A stretch of DNA of 39,000 bases, taken from NCBI GenBank assembly GCA_905221605.1, contig CAJNDS010002820.1, positions 196,001 through 235,000 on the forward strand, read 5' to 3'. The stretch comes from Symbiodinium natans (taxonomy: Eukaryota; Sar; Dinophyceae; Suessiales; Symbiodiniaceae). The position numbers were made by a program, and so were the translations under genes. The first letter of the stretch is position 1, and the number at the start of each line of letters is the position of its first letter. The notes under the pieces were generated by a model that saw only the letters and a program-made list of their open reading frames with translations, made no database searches and was not told the DNA's origin. Of the stretch, positions 26,491 through 35,479 are shown piece after piece.

Positions 26491-26739
26491 GTTTTAAGAT
26501 TCAGGATTCACATTAAGAATCTTAATAATAATACAATTATTCGTATTGCCAACAGTATGGTCAATATAGTTCATATTATTAATATTGTTCATATGACTAC
26601 TATGGTCAATAGTATTAGATATTATCAGTATTATTTGAAAGGTCAACGGGCTCAGAGTTTGCCTTGCAAGACGGCTCAACATGTCGAATTTCGAGGCAGT
26701 TCCGAAGCAGGAAAGTTAAAGTGTGCAACCAGGGTCGCA
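26491..26739. other. AT-rich interval
   Basis: Contains short ATT/AAT-rich repeats (26515-26640, recurring GTTCATAT and GTCAATA). No gene seen; possible intron. Confidence 0.5.
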
Positions 26740-26786
26740 TTTAGGGTTTAGGGTTTAGGGTTTAGGGTTTAGGGTTTAGGGTTTAG
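26740..26786 (+). repeat. TTTAGGG tract
   Basis: Six to seven perfect units. Confidence 0.95.
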
Positions 26787-26985
26787 GCACTTCCAGGTGT
26801 GCGGGGAGCGCAGGCCACGCCTCAAACCCCAAAGGTTGCAATCCCAGGCACACTCCCGAGAAGCTCCATGAAAAAGCCCAACAAACCGACTGCCACAGCT
26901 GCACGAAACGTAAGGCCTTACACGCCCAGGCAAAGGCCGCATCAAGTTTAAACCCTCGGGACCCCTAAACCCTACCTGCGGCACA

Positions 26986-27044
26986 AACCCTAAACCCTAA
27001 ACCCTAAACCCTAAACCCCAAACCCCAAACCCCAAACCCTAAAC
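26986..27044 (-). repeat. CCCTAAA/CCCCAAA tract
   Basis: CCCTAAA flanks a block of CCCCAAA, the same arrangement as at 13214-13392. Confidence 0.9.
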
Positions 27045-27125
27045 CCATCAAGCCTGGTTCCAGGCATGCGCTTCCTCCAGGATGAGCTGCGGCGGGAACG
27101 CCAGAAGCGGCGTGAGGCGGCATGA
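27045..27125 (+). other. Coding-like island, basic helix
   Basis: The frame PSSLVPGMRFLQDELRRERQ then KRREAA and a stop is strongly helical and charged. It follows a CCCTAAA tract directly. Possible terminal exon or micro-exon. Confidence 0.35.
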
Positions 27126-27227
27126 GTTGAAGACGTGTCAACCCGCATATGGAAGCGTGGCTCCTGCAGTATTGACCTGACGTATCTGCATGCTGGAGGC
27201 TCCTAAGCCTTAATCCTTAAACCCGTA

Positions 27228-27300
27228 AAGCCCCTTAAGTTGCCCTAATATGGTCATAAGTACAGTTATGATTGGTTCATAGGTGCCATGAACCTCCAAG
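27228..27300. mobile_element. MITE-like family A, right half only
   Basis: Matches the right half of the element at 12314-12453 (AAGCCCCTTAAG, CCCTAATATGG, GTACAGTTATGATTGGTT) and ends CCATGAACCTCCAAG|TA. The left terminus is missing. Confidence 0.6.
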
Positions 27301-27414
27301 TAACCCTGTTGCACTTTGCGAAACCCCTTGCAATCTGAAGTGCAAACGACGGATGGCTTCCGGCACCGAAACCTCCAAGCCCCAAACAACTACCCACGCA
27401 AACAGCTACTTAAC

Positions 27415-27452
27415 GGTTTAGGGTTTAGGGTTCAGGGTTTAGGGTTTAGGGA
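27415..27452 (+). repeat. TTTAGGG tract
   Basis: About five units, one TTCAGGG. Confidence 0.9.
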
Positions 27453-27468
27453 ACCTCTAAACCCTAGA

Positions 27469-27577
27469 CAGGTTCCTGGTGATGACCCTTCGAGAGATCC
27501 AGCATATGGGAACCTGTATGGTCCGACGTCTGGCGTCTCCAAGCCCCACCCCTCCTCCCCGAAGTACCCTCCATACG
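27469..27577 (+). other. Coding-like island, Pro/Tyr-rich
   Basis: After CCCTAGA the frame QVPGDDPSRDPAYGNLYGPT then SGVSKPHPSSPKYPPYG stays open until TTTAGGG begins at 27578. It resembles a disordered Pro/Tyr-rich tail. A short CCCTAGA lies to the left and TTTAGGG to the right. Confidence 0.35.
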
Positions 27578-27734
27578 GTTTAGGGTTTAGGGTTTAGGGT
27601 AGATGGCTTCTCAGGGAACCGGAAAACCCACACCCCGCACCGCGGGGGACGAGGGGGGGGATCCTTGGACCATACGTGGGGAAGAGGGGCATCCAAAACC
27701 CGAAACGGCTAAGAGCCAGCAAGTCCACCCTTGC

Positions 27735-27826
27735 CTAAACCCTAAACCCTAAACCCTAAACCCTAAACCCTAAACCCCAAACCCCAAACCCTAAACCCTA
27801 AACCCTTAAACCCTAAACCCTAAACC
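27735..27826 (-). repeat. CCCTAAA tract
   Basis: About 13 units with CCCCAAA variants, ending just before the next island. Confidence 0.95.
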
Positions 27827-27830
27827 TTCC

Positions 27831-27902
27831 CATGAGGCGGATGCCTGTTGCGAGAGCTTGCGCCTGGACTTGCTCTTCGTAGCGGGTCGAGGGTGGAGGT
27901 AG
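27831..27902 (+). other. Coding-like island
   Basis: The frame HEADACCESLRLDLLFVAGR then GWR and a stop is LRR-like in its SLRLDLL stretch. Weak alone. Confidence 0.3.
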
Positions 27903-28326
27903 GATTTGCGGGGGGTTGGAAGCTAAGGCGCAGGAGGGTCAGGGCCTATTCGGGGTTTGTTTCAGGGGTTTCAGGGTGTTGGGGTTCGGTGGTTGGGGGG
28001 GGGTGGGTCGGTCGGATGAGGATTCTTTTGGGGGGTTGGGGGTTTCAGGTTTGGGGCTTGGAGCTGAACTCGGCTTCTGGGTTTGGATGGGTGGGTCGCG
28101 AGTGGGTCGCGTGGACTTTTTGAGGCGAGAGTCCAGGGATGAGGGATTGCGGGTGGGATAGCGAGACTGGTCCGAAGGATAGTTTCAACTTCAACGCTTG
28201 TTCAGCTTTTGAGAATGGTAAGCGCTCGAGTCCTTGTTGTCATGCAGTGGCAAGCAGAACGGATTCTTTCCAATTGGCGGTTCTCGCCTGGCAGGGGGAG
28301 TCCAAGCGATGCTTTGTTCACAGGGT
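27903..28326. other. G-rich non-coding interval
   Basis: GGGTTGGGGG-type sequence to about 28115, then unique sequence. No gene supported. Confidence 0.45.
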
Positions 28327-28718
28327 CACATCTGCGATATCACTCGGTCGAAGGGTTTTGCAAACGTCGGGAGCTTAGGGGGCCACTGGACCAGAAAAGT
28401 ACCCATCTGATGCTCATGATGCTCGCCTCCCGCCTCGTCACATCTGCGCAATCACTCGGTCGAAGGGTTTTGCAAACGTCGGGAGCTTAGGGGGCCACTG
28501 GACCAGAAAAGTACCCATCTGATGCTCATGATGCTCGCCTTCCGCCTCGTCACATCTGCGCAATCACTCGGTCGAGGGTTTTGCAAACGTTGGGTGCTTA
28601 GGGGGCCACTGGACCAGAAAAGTACCCAGCTGATGCTCATGATGCTCGCCTCCCGCCTCGTCACATCTGCACAATCACTTTGTCGAAGTGTTTTGCAAAC
28701 ATCGGGAGCTTAGGGGGC
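28327..28718 (+). repeat. 112-bp tandem repeat, 3.5 copies
   Basis: Units start CACATCTGCG at 28327, 28439, 28551 and 28662 (112, 112 and 111 bp). The last is cut after GGGAGCTTAGGGGGC. Copies 1 and 2 are nearly identical; copy 4 is the most diverged. Repeated peptides in its frames (LVTSAQSLGR) are repeat artefacts. Confidence 0.95.
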
Positions 28719-29137
28719 GTAGGCCATTGTTTTTTTATTTTTATTTTCCCTTGTGGATTTTTTTCAGAGGGTTTTTGTGGGCCATCCTAGTTGAAGATTC
28801 TAAGTGTTCTCGGGGTCGTCAGTCCTCAGGCACTGTAATCTCTGCAATGCACTTCCAAGCCGCTAAGGAACACCGAGCCCTCCGGCTTGAAACGCCAAGC
28901 GCAAGATCTACAAGCTCAGCTGCCTGACTGCAACCGAATCAATGCCCAATATAGGGGCCTGAATAATTAGAAAAAGGGTTTTGGGGGTGTGTAAAAGTAA
29001 AGCTGCAGAGGGACCATAGGGCAGTATTATTCGTAATTTTCCCGACCCCAAGATTACATGGCCTCCGGTCAATGTTTTGATGATTCAGGCATGATGCTTC
29101 CTAGACCCTAAACCCTAGTGTTTGACTTGGGGCGCTG
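28719..29137. other. No supportable gene
   Basis: T-rich stretch at 28728-28760 and one short telomere-like remnant (29102-29118). Confidence 0.5.
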
Positions 29138-29224
29138 AGGTGCAACGACTTGCGGCAGCTCAGCGATAAGCTCACGGAGGAGATCGCCCTACTGCAAAAA
29201 GAGCGTTCCGGCAGACAGGGCTAA
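29138..29224 (+). other. Coding-like island, coiled-coil character
   Basis: After GCTGAG| the frame RCNDLRQLSDKLTEEIALLQ then KERSGRQG and a stop shows heptad-like spacing. Probably an exon or exon relic. No family recognised. Confidence 0.4.
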
Positions 29225-29445
29225 AAAACCCTAATAATATTGGGTTTCCGAAAATAGGCCTAAACCTTAAACCCTGTCGTCCTGTAGACTTAACCTAGGA
29301 GCCTTGGAACCCTAGACCAGCAAAACTTTCCATCTAAACTGTAGAAACAAGACTGGGAGAGACAGAGAGAGACAGAAGCAGAGAGACAGAAGCAGAGAGA
29401 CTCGTCTTCGGACCTTCGGCTTGTCTTTGTGCATCCTAAACGGGC

Positions 29446-29550
29446 ATTTCCCAAAATAGGGGTACCCCTTTCTACCCCAGATAGAACATAATCTCTTAAA
29501 GGGACACCCCAAAAAGAGTACCCCCTATTGTAGGAACCCCCAAATCCTGA
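29446..29550. mobile_element. Possible diverged family C element
   Basis: CCCAAAATAGGGGTACCCC on the left and ACCCCCTATTGTAGGAACCCCC on the right are roughly inverted and use the same vocabulary as the other family C elements. Tentative. Confidence 0.3.
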
Positions 29551-29632
29551 GCCTTAAACCCTAAACCCTAAACCCCATTGCAGGAACCCCCAGATCCTGA
29601 GCCCTAGCTAAGCCCCAAAACCCGAAACCAAG

Positions 29633-29684
29633 GATGGAAGATCTACAGCCGAAGGCGCCACCTACGGGAAAGTCTGGATGGCAG
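29633..29684 (+). other. Short coding-like exon with AG|GT donor
   Basis: The frame DGRSTAEGATYGKVWMA lies between CCAAG| and GGCAG|GTTAAG, followed at once by a TTTAGGG tract. Acceptor and donor are both plausible for a 52-nt exon. Confidence 0.4.
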
Positions 29685-29691
29685 GTTAAGA

Positions 29692-29740
29692 GAGTTTAGG
29701 ATTTAGGGTTTAGGGTTTAGGGTTCAGGGTTCAGGGTTTA
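29692..29740 (+). repeat. TTTAGGG tract
   Basis: Seven units with TTCAGGG variants, starting 7 bp after a candidate donor. Confidence 0.9.
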
Positions 29741-30413
29741 GGGTTTTGGGCACCCCTGGGTCTGCGCATGAGGGATTTTGGGCCTGCCTCGGTGTAGATG
29801 TGAGGCTTCTCAGGGACTCACCGGGGGGGGGGGGTGGGCGGCAAGCACGAAAGGTTCGATGGTGCTCTTGGCATCTCTTCGATTTCTGCAGACAGAATAG
29901 CTGAATTGAACGGTCCTTTTCTACCGGTATGCCCTTGCTTCAGGAGCCTCCCCAACCACCTTCAGCGGCGTATCCGGAGGATCACAGCAGTATTTAGTTT
30001 TTGTTTGCAAGATGACTACAGATCACCATTGTTTGCAAGCAGTTGAGCGATGTGCCATGCAAGAGGGGGACTTTGCAGGATTCCGACACTGCATTGGGGC
30101 CGTACCCGCTCCCGCTGCACCTTGGCCATGTAATATAGGGTTGGAATAATTACACTAATAATATTCCTTTATGGTTCCTTTATAACTATACTATAATGCC
30201 CCCCCCCCCCCAACCCTAGTCGAATTCTTAAGGCCCCTATATGAGAGATGACCGCTGCGTCGCATCATGTCGCATCCTGGCAAGCGAGTGCGCAATGCGG
30301 CGCTCTCAGGTCTGTGCTGCTGGAATACCTGACTGCCGCTTGGTCGAACATAAAGTCCCAAACATGTCTTCCGAACTCCTACGCCCTGTAGACTTCCTAA
30401 ATCCTGGACCCTA
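29741..30413. other. No supportable gene
   Basis: Contains G and C homopolymers (29822-29833, 30198-30211), AT-rich ATAATATT sequence around 30135-30200 and no convincing frame. Confidence 0.5.
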
Positions 30414-30510
30414 GAGTCTAAACCCTAAACCCTCAAGCTCCTAAACCTTACACCCTGAACCCTAAGCCCTAAAGCCCTAAAGCCCCTAAACCCTCCCCTA
30501 AACCCTGAAC
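30414..30510 (-). repeat. Degenerate CCCTAAA tract
   Basis: CCCTAAA with CCCTAAG, AGCCCTAA and CCCCTAAA variants. Confidence 0.8.
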
Positions 30511-30654
30511 CCAAAAGCAGTCCGCAAAGGGCTTCACGGGCCTGACTTGCACTTACTTAGTGCCAACAGTTGAACTTTAAAGTTTTTGGTTTTCCTATGT
30601 TTAGTGGGGGAACTCATTCGTTTAACCTTTCTTTCCGTTGGTTATTGGAGAAGC

Positions 30655-30800
30655 CCTAAACCCTCAACCGGCCCTGAACCCCAAACCCCAAACTCTAAAC
30701 CCTAAACCCCATACCCCAAACCCTAAACCCTAAACCCTAAACCCTAAACTCCCTAAACCCTAAACCCTAAACCCTAAACCCTAAACCCTAAACCCTAAAC
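30655..30800 (-). repeat. CCCTAAA tract
   Basis: Clean CCCTAAA to the right; CCCCAAA and ACTCCCTAAA variants to the left. Confidence 0.95.
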
Positions 30801-30810
30801 CAAGTAAGTG

Positions 30811-30881
30811 CAGGTGTCGGACATGGTCAACTGGCGGGTGACTTCCTGGCAGGCAAAGGATCCCAAGGCTGGGAGCAGGGT
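30811..30881 (+). other. Coding-like exon between opposed telomeric tracts
   Basis: Begins at GTGCAG| or within it; the frame QVSDMVNWRVTSWQAKDPKA then GSR ends at GAGCAG|GGTTTATAGG, where TTTAGGG starts. CCCTAAA is on the left. One of the clearest islands of this kind. Confidence 0.4.
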
Positions 30882-30950
30882 TTATAGGGTTTAGGGTTTA
30901 GGGTTTAGGGTTTAGGGTTTGGGGTTTGGGGTTTGGGGTTTAGGGTCGAG
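30882..30950 (+). repeat. TTTAGGG tract
   Basis: TTTAGGG followed by TTTGGGG variants. Confidence 0.9.
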
Positions 30951-31074
30951 TGGGTTCCGGGTTTGGGGTCTATAGGGTTTCTGTGAAATTGACAGCGACG
31001 CTGAAGGACATGATCTGTAGATGGTCTTCTCTAAGCCTTCATACCCTACATCCCCAACCCTTAAAACCCTTGAC

Positions 31075-31185
31075 TCTAAACCCTAAACCCTAAACCCCAA
31101 ACCCCAAACCCTGAACCCTAAACCCTAAACCTAAACCCTAAACCCTAAACCCGAAACCCTAAACCCGAAACCCTAAACCCGGGGA
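31075..31185 (-). repeat. CCCTAAA tract
   Basis: About 14 units with CCCCAAA and CCCGAAA variants. Confidence 0.95.
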
Positions 31186-31217
31186 TACCTGGGGGGTAAC
31201 TCGCAGCATGACGGCAT

Positions 31218-31283
31218 GAGGCCTTGGTGCAGCATGTGGTGGAGGTGGGCAACTTCCGCAGGCGCCTGGCAACATGCTTCAGG
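31218..31283 (+). CDS. Possible upstream exon of the helical-repeat gene
   Basis: The frame EALVQHVVEVGNFRRRLATC then F is helical. The 3' edge CTTCAG|G is phase-compatible with the acceptor at 31722-31723: joining gives ...ATCFR-PSSAIAFAEMM. The donor dinucleotide would be GG or GT depending on how the shared CAGG is assigned, so it is non-canonical. CCCTAAA lies to the left and TTTAGGG to the right. Confidence 0.35.
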
Positions 31284-31612
31284 GTTTAGGGTTTAGGGTT
31301 AGAGGTGTTAGAGGTGTTAGAGGTGTTAGAGGTTTAGGGGTTGAGAGGTTGAGAGGTTGAGAGGTTGAGAGGTTTAGAGGTTTAGAGGTTTAGAGGTTTA
31401 GAGGTTCAGAGGTTTAGAGGTTTAGAGGTTTAGAGGTTTAGAGGGTTCGAGGTTTAGAGGTTTAGAGGTTTAGAGGTTTAGAGGGTTCGAGGTTTAGAGG
31501 TTTAGAGGTTTAGAGGTTTAGAGGTTTAGAGGTTTAGAGGTTTAGAGGTTTAGAGGTTTAGAGGTTTAGAGGTTTAGAGGTTTAGAGGTTTAGAGGTTTA
31601 GAGGTTTAGAAG
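31284..31612 (+). repeat. TTTAGAGG minisatellite
   Basis: Starts as TTTAGGG, passes through GTTAGAGGT and GTTGAGAG units, then about 30 copies of the 8-bp TTTAGAGG with two GGGTTCGAGG interruptions about 60 bp apart. It looks like an expanded one-base variant of the telomeric unit. Confidence 0.95.
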
Positions 31613-31723
31613 GAATCAGACGGTTTTATAGGGTTTCAAGGGTTTCGGGTTTGGGGCTCAAGTCGGATGAGTCTTTTTCTTTTGAACTTCCCTGTTCGTT
31701 GCCCTCTGCTCACTGTGCTGCAG

Positions 31724-31923
31724 GCCTTCCTCCGCCATTGCCTTTGCGGAGATGATGGGGGCAATAAGCGCTGCCTATGCGAAAGCTCCAGACGCACCCA
31801 AGATCGACGTCAACATGCGCTATTGTCAAGACCGAATTGATTGCACCCCGAAGTTGTACAAGGAGTTCTGGTGCTCCTTGGCCCAAGCATACACGCAGGG
31901 AAAACCCCCAACCCAGCTTCAAT
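31724..31923 (+). CDS. Helical-repeat protein, exon
   Basis: Starts after a strong pyrimidine tract and CTGCAG (31718-31723). The frame reads PSSAIAFAEMMGAISAAYAK then APDAPKIDVNMRYCQDRIDC and on to YTQGKPPTQLQ, ending at CAAT|GTAAGT, a canonical donor. It is the better-supported of the interior exons. Without splicing the frame stops at about 32003. No named family recognised; the helix-rich continuation suggests a HEAT/armadillo-like scaffold. Confidence 0.55.
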
Positions 31924-31975
31924 GTAAGTCACAAACAAAGTGGTTGACAGGGTGCGCTGTAGCTCTAGTACTGAG
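31924..31975 (+). other. Predicted short GT-AG intron
   Basis: GTAAGTCACAA...GTACTGAG, 52 nt. Joining T|GT restores the frame into CQLWHLTQADRELWHFPG. A later AG (31979-31980) breaks the phase, and the GCAG at 31995-31998 gives a stop at once, so this boundary is preferred. Confidence 0.45.
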
Positions 31976-32496
31976 GTCAGCTGTGGCACTTGACGCAGGC
32001 TGATCGCGAACTCTGGCATTTTCCCGGTTCTGATGTCACCGTGGCTCCATCGTTGGTGCGTGACCTCCTGGAACACTGTGGCAGCACCGATCCGGCCCTA
32101 GCAAGCGCTGGCTTTCTCTGTTTGAATATTGGCCTTGCCAAGGGCATGCCGGAACTCAAACAAACAACAGCCGCAGGTATGTTGAGACTGCTGAAGTCGT
32201 CCCAGCTGAAGTGCGGATGGAAGATGAAAGCTTTGAGGCTTCTAGGACGTTGCATCGGGTCGATGAGCATTACCCTGCGACAAGAAGGTCTGTCTTTGTT
32301 GATGGAGATGCTGCGTCTCGAGACAGACGTTGGGGTGCGACAATGCGTTATCTCCAAGCTGGACCTCCTCTGGCGAGCAGCAGCTGAGGACCCATCAGAC
32401 GCGTGGGAAGAAGCAGAGCGCCAGCTGCGGCAGCTGTGCCAGTCTGTGCCTCAAGACGTCCGCGTTGCACTGGAAGCGATTCTACTTTTTGACTGA
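31976..32496 (+). CDS. Helical-repeat protein, terminal exon
   Basis: About 173 codons to the stop at 32494-32496. The protein is almost all alpha-helical with repeated hydrophobic pairs (SLVRDLLEHCG, LASAGFLCLNIGLAKG, TAAGMLRLLKSS, MKALRLLGRCIGS, GLSLLMEMLRLE, VRQCVISKLDLLW, ERQLRQLCQSV, VRVALEAILLFD), resembling HEAT or armadillo repeats as in scaffold subunits. The partner is unknown. Codon use is GC-rich like the transporters. The sequence after the stop shows no conserved frame. Confidence 0.55.
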
Positions 32497-34654
32497 AGCG
32501 CTCGCGCAAAAAGAGGACTTGCCCCCTGCATGTCAGATCTTGAGGGCCTCCCCAAGCCAAGAGCTCCAACGCCACAATGTGACCAGCCATGCGCATGCTG
32601 CTGCCGCCTCAAGCACAAGCTGCAGATCGAGGGCCTGTCCGCCAATACCAAGCTTCTCCAAGCGGGCCGTTCTCCAAGTTGCGGTCCCCCTTTATGAGAA
32701 TAATCTTAACGCTACGCGACCAGCCTCGGCCAGAGCCTGCCGCCACTGCGCGACAGGCTCCGTGGGGTTCGGAGTTTCTTTGCACAGGGAAGAGGCAGGT
32801 AAAGGACCACTTTCACTGCAGGTTTGACACAGCCCCATGCAAAGTGCGTGGTCCCGTAACTCCAGAAAAAAAACAGGATCACGAACATGCACATCACCGA
32901 GGCTTAGATGCTCAGAATACATCATGTGCAGGCAAGGCTCAGGCAGCACGTGGCACTCCACCAATGCCGCTGAGCCTGCAAAGCGAGCTCATGCAAAGCG
33001 CACATCGGTCACGTGGATCGGGGACTTGTTGTTGGAACGCTGAAGAACGCGCACAGATAATTCCCAAACTAACTCTATCCGAAATACAGAGCCTTATTTT
33101 CGGGTACCTAAAATTGTTGAGGCCGACTATATAGAAGACGAAGACCAGGTTCGGCATTATTTTGCCCTCTCCCCCGCCCCTCTCCGGTCGCCTCTTTTTG
33201 TGTTTCCCCGTTTCCGTATCCCGCCCTCAACCACACCCTTTCCTCCTTCTGGCACTCCCCCGTCCCTCCCCCTCAACCTCGGACAAGCCAGCCCCGCATT
33301 TGTTTTTTTGTGTCTCTTCGTGACCCCCCCCCCCCAGCACGCCGCCACCTTGCCGTCATTTCTCTACATTAGGGCTCCTTTTGGGGTTACTAGTACAAGG
33401 CGGCCCCAAATATTTCAGGTACCCAACAAGAGACCCTAATTCCCCAAACAGTCTACTGTTGGGGTTCTAAATTCATTTAAGGATTGCCGACATTCTGAGG
33501 ACTGTTGCCGGGGGTTCCTGGGCTCCTTTGTCTCCCTTTGTCTCTTTTTGTCTCCCTTTGTCTCCTTTTGTCTCCTTTTGTCTCCCTTTGTCTCCCTTAA
33601 TGTGGGTGGCTTGGCCGGGTTGCTGTGCTCCTCGCCTCCCTTCGTCTCCCTTCGTCTCCCTGTATCTGCCGTCGTCTCCACTGTTTCTTTGACGTGCCTT
33701 TGACTGTTTGGGGTCTTCGATGGTGCAATTTTACAAATGACCATATTCCTGCTTGTGCCACGCAAGGATGAGCCGACTTGTGAACAAGGGGACGAGCCGA
33801 CTTACGAACGAGGGCTTGAAGGCAAGGTGCCCCCCCCCACTTGCATCGGGCTGGTGAAGGTTTAGCTTTGCAGATCTTTCTGCGGTAGGACTTAAATGAA
33901 GGGCTTGGGGACGGGCATGGATGGGCAGGCGAGCCATCCTGGGGCGTTACCAACGGTAAGTTGCTTGTGAGCCCGACATGTTGGCAGGAGGGGACGCGCC
34001 TTTCCGATGCAGCCACAAGCTCAGAACATGTCAGAGCAGTTGAAAACCCAATCGCGTTCTCTTGCACCGCACAGACATGCCGCGTTGCCTTGCAGGCACT
34101 TGTGCAGGCTTCAGCAGCAGGACCAGCTGATTGCTCCAAGGTCCCAGCATTGGGGATGCTTTGGATTGGGGCCTTGACAGTTCATCACCATAGCTGAAAG
34201 ACTTGAAGCTGCCAAGCCCCCCAGCCGAAGTATGAGCATCTGTGTGCTGTCCCGAGTCTCAACCTTGTGTGCTGAAACTGTGGCAACCCAATGAAGGAAG
34301 ACAATCCGTGACACAAGGTGCACCCCCCCCCCCCCCCAAAAGAATAAACAAAACAAGGCACTGCATGAACCAACTGCGCAAAGCCACTCCATCGCAGTTC
34401 CCTATAGCAGCATCCCCATCAGCAAGTCCCGCCGACCCACGAGTACGCGACCCACCCCCCAAAGGCACTCGAGCCTGCTCCGATTGGCCGCTCTGCACCC
34501 CAGGCCTGTTTCGCTGCGCTGCCTGTGCTTTGACAAGATGGGCCATGATCCACAATGATCCACAATGATCTGGTGATCCGCCTCTCCTATAGAGCCTAGA
34601 CCTCGAGGGTACAGAAACCCTAAGCCCCAAATTTCCTGAACGCAACCTTTTAAG
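32497..34654. other. No supportable gene
   Basis: Several overlapping frames of 80-180 codons occur on both strands (for example 32589-33134 plus and 33597-34139 minus), without domains or consistent splice signals. The first part is presumably 3' UTR of the helical-repeat gene. It holds a TTTGTCTCC minisatellite (33526-33600) and poly-C runs (33326-33336, 34323-34337). Confidence 0.45.
33526..33600 (+). repeat. TTTGTCTCC(C/T) minisatellite
   Basis: About seven to eight 9-11-bp units of CTTTGTCTCC. Related CTTCGTCTCC units follow at 33640-33660. Confidence 0.9.
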
Positions 34655-34755
34655 CTGCGCTCCTTCGCGAGGCCTACGTGGAGCCGGAGCCCGAGATTCC
34701 TGATCTGCACCTCATGCAGCCGGAGCCCGAGATTCCTCATCTGCACCTCATGCAG
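34655..34755 (+). other. Coding-like island with internal duplication
   Basis: The frame ALLREAYVEPEPEIPDLHLM then QPEPEIPHLHLMQ is open and acidic, ending at ATGCAG|CG just before TTTAGGG. It contains a 36-bp tandem duplication. Exon status is inferred. Confidence 0.35.
34683..34754 (+). repeat. 36-bp tandem duplication
   Basis: Two copies of a 36-bp unit encoding PEPEIP(D/H)LHLMQ, differing at one base (GAT against CAT). The length is a multiple of three. Confidence 0.9.
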
Positions 34756-34756
34756 C

Positions 34757-34965
34757 GTTTTAGGGTTTAGGGCTTAGGGCTACACCACAGGTTTGCGTAG
34801 AGACTGAAACGTCCTCTTTCTGCAACAAGATGCATTTCTCACTGCAGAGCTGCGTGGCCTCCATAGCAGCATGTGTCTTGGGATGATAGTAATGTTGGTG
34901 TATTACCAGGGTTCAGGGTTTAGGGTTTAGGGTTTAGGGTTTAGGGTTAGGGTTTAGGGTGCAAT
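34757..34965 (+). repeat. Two TTTAGGG tracts
   Basis: Short tract 34757-34780 and a longer one 34912-34960, with unique sequence between. Confidence 0.85.
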
Positions 34966-35055
34966 ATGGCCAGCCACGGTGCCTCCAGGTCACTGCGCCA
35001 GTGGCTGCTGCAGGCGTGGTTGTTGTTCGCATTTTGAATCGAAGTGGCGTGAAGT

Positions 35056-35418
35056 TAAACCCTAAACCCTAAAACCTAAACCCTAAACCCTAAACCCTAA
35101 ACCCTAAACCCTAAACCCTAAACCCTAAACCCTAAACCCTAAACCCTAAACCCTCTCGACCCTAAACCCTCTCGACCCTAAACCCTAAACCAGAAACCCT
35201 AAACCCTAAAGCCTAAACCCTAAACCCTAAACCCTAAACCGTAAACCCTAAACCCTAAACCCTAAACCCTAAACCCTAGACCCTAAACCCTAAACCCTAA
35301 AACCTACACCCTAAACCCTAAACCCTAAACCCTACCCTAAACCCTAAACCCTAAACCCTAAACCCTAACCCTAACCCTAACCCTAAACCCTAAATCCTAA
35401 ACCCTAAACCCTAAACCC
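35056..35418 (-). repeat. CCCTAAA tract, 360 bp
   Basis: The longest telomere-type tract in the window, about 50 units with scattered variants (CCCTCTCGA twice, CCCTACA, CCCTAAAA, CCCTAA 6-mers near 35370). It is not terminal. Confidence 0.95.
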
Positions 35419-35420
35419 TA

Positions 35421-35479
35421 CGTGCGGGCATGACCGCAGGCTGATTGTAGGGATCAGGCGCATCAGGCCCCAAAGCAGG
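35421..35479 (+). other. Coding-like exon with AG|GT donor
   Basis: The frame TCGHDRRLIVGIRRIRPQS ends at CAAAGCAG|GTTAAGGG. CCCTAAA lies directly to the left and TTTAGGG-like sequence to the right (35489 onward). Short. Confidence 0.35.

Noticed and set aside
28327-28718. CRISPR array
   Set aside because: The 112-bp units are directly adjacent with no unique spacers, and the surrounding sequence is eukaryotic.
32589-33134. 181-codon plus-strand ORF after the helical-repeat gene
   Set aside because: No domain, irregular composition and overlap with other unsupported frames; most likely 3' UTR.
35056-35418. A chromosome end
   Set aside because: Telomere-type tracts occur in both orientations throughout the window and are followed by ordinary sequence, so none is terminal.
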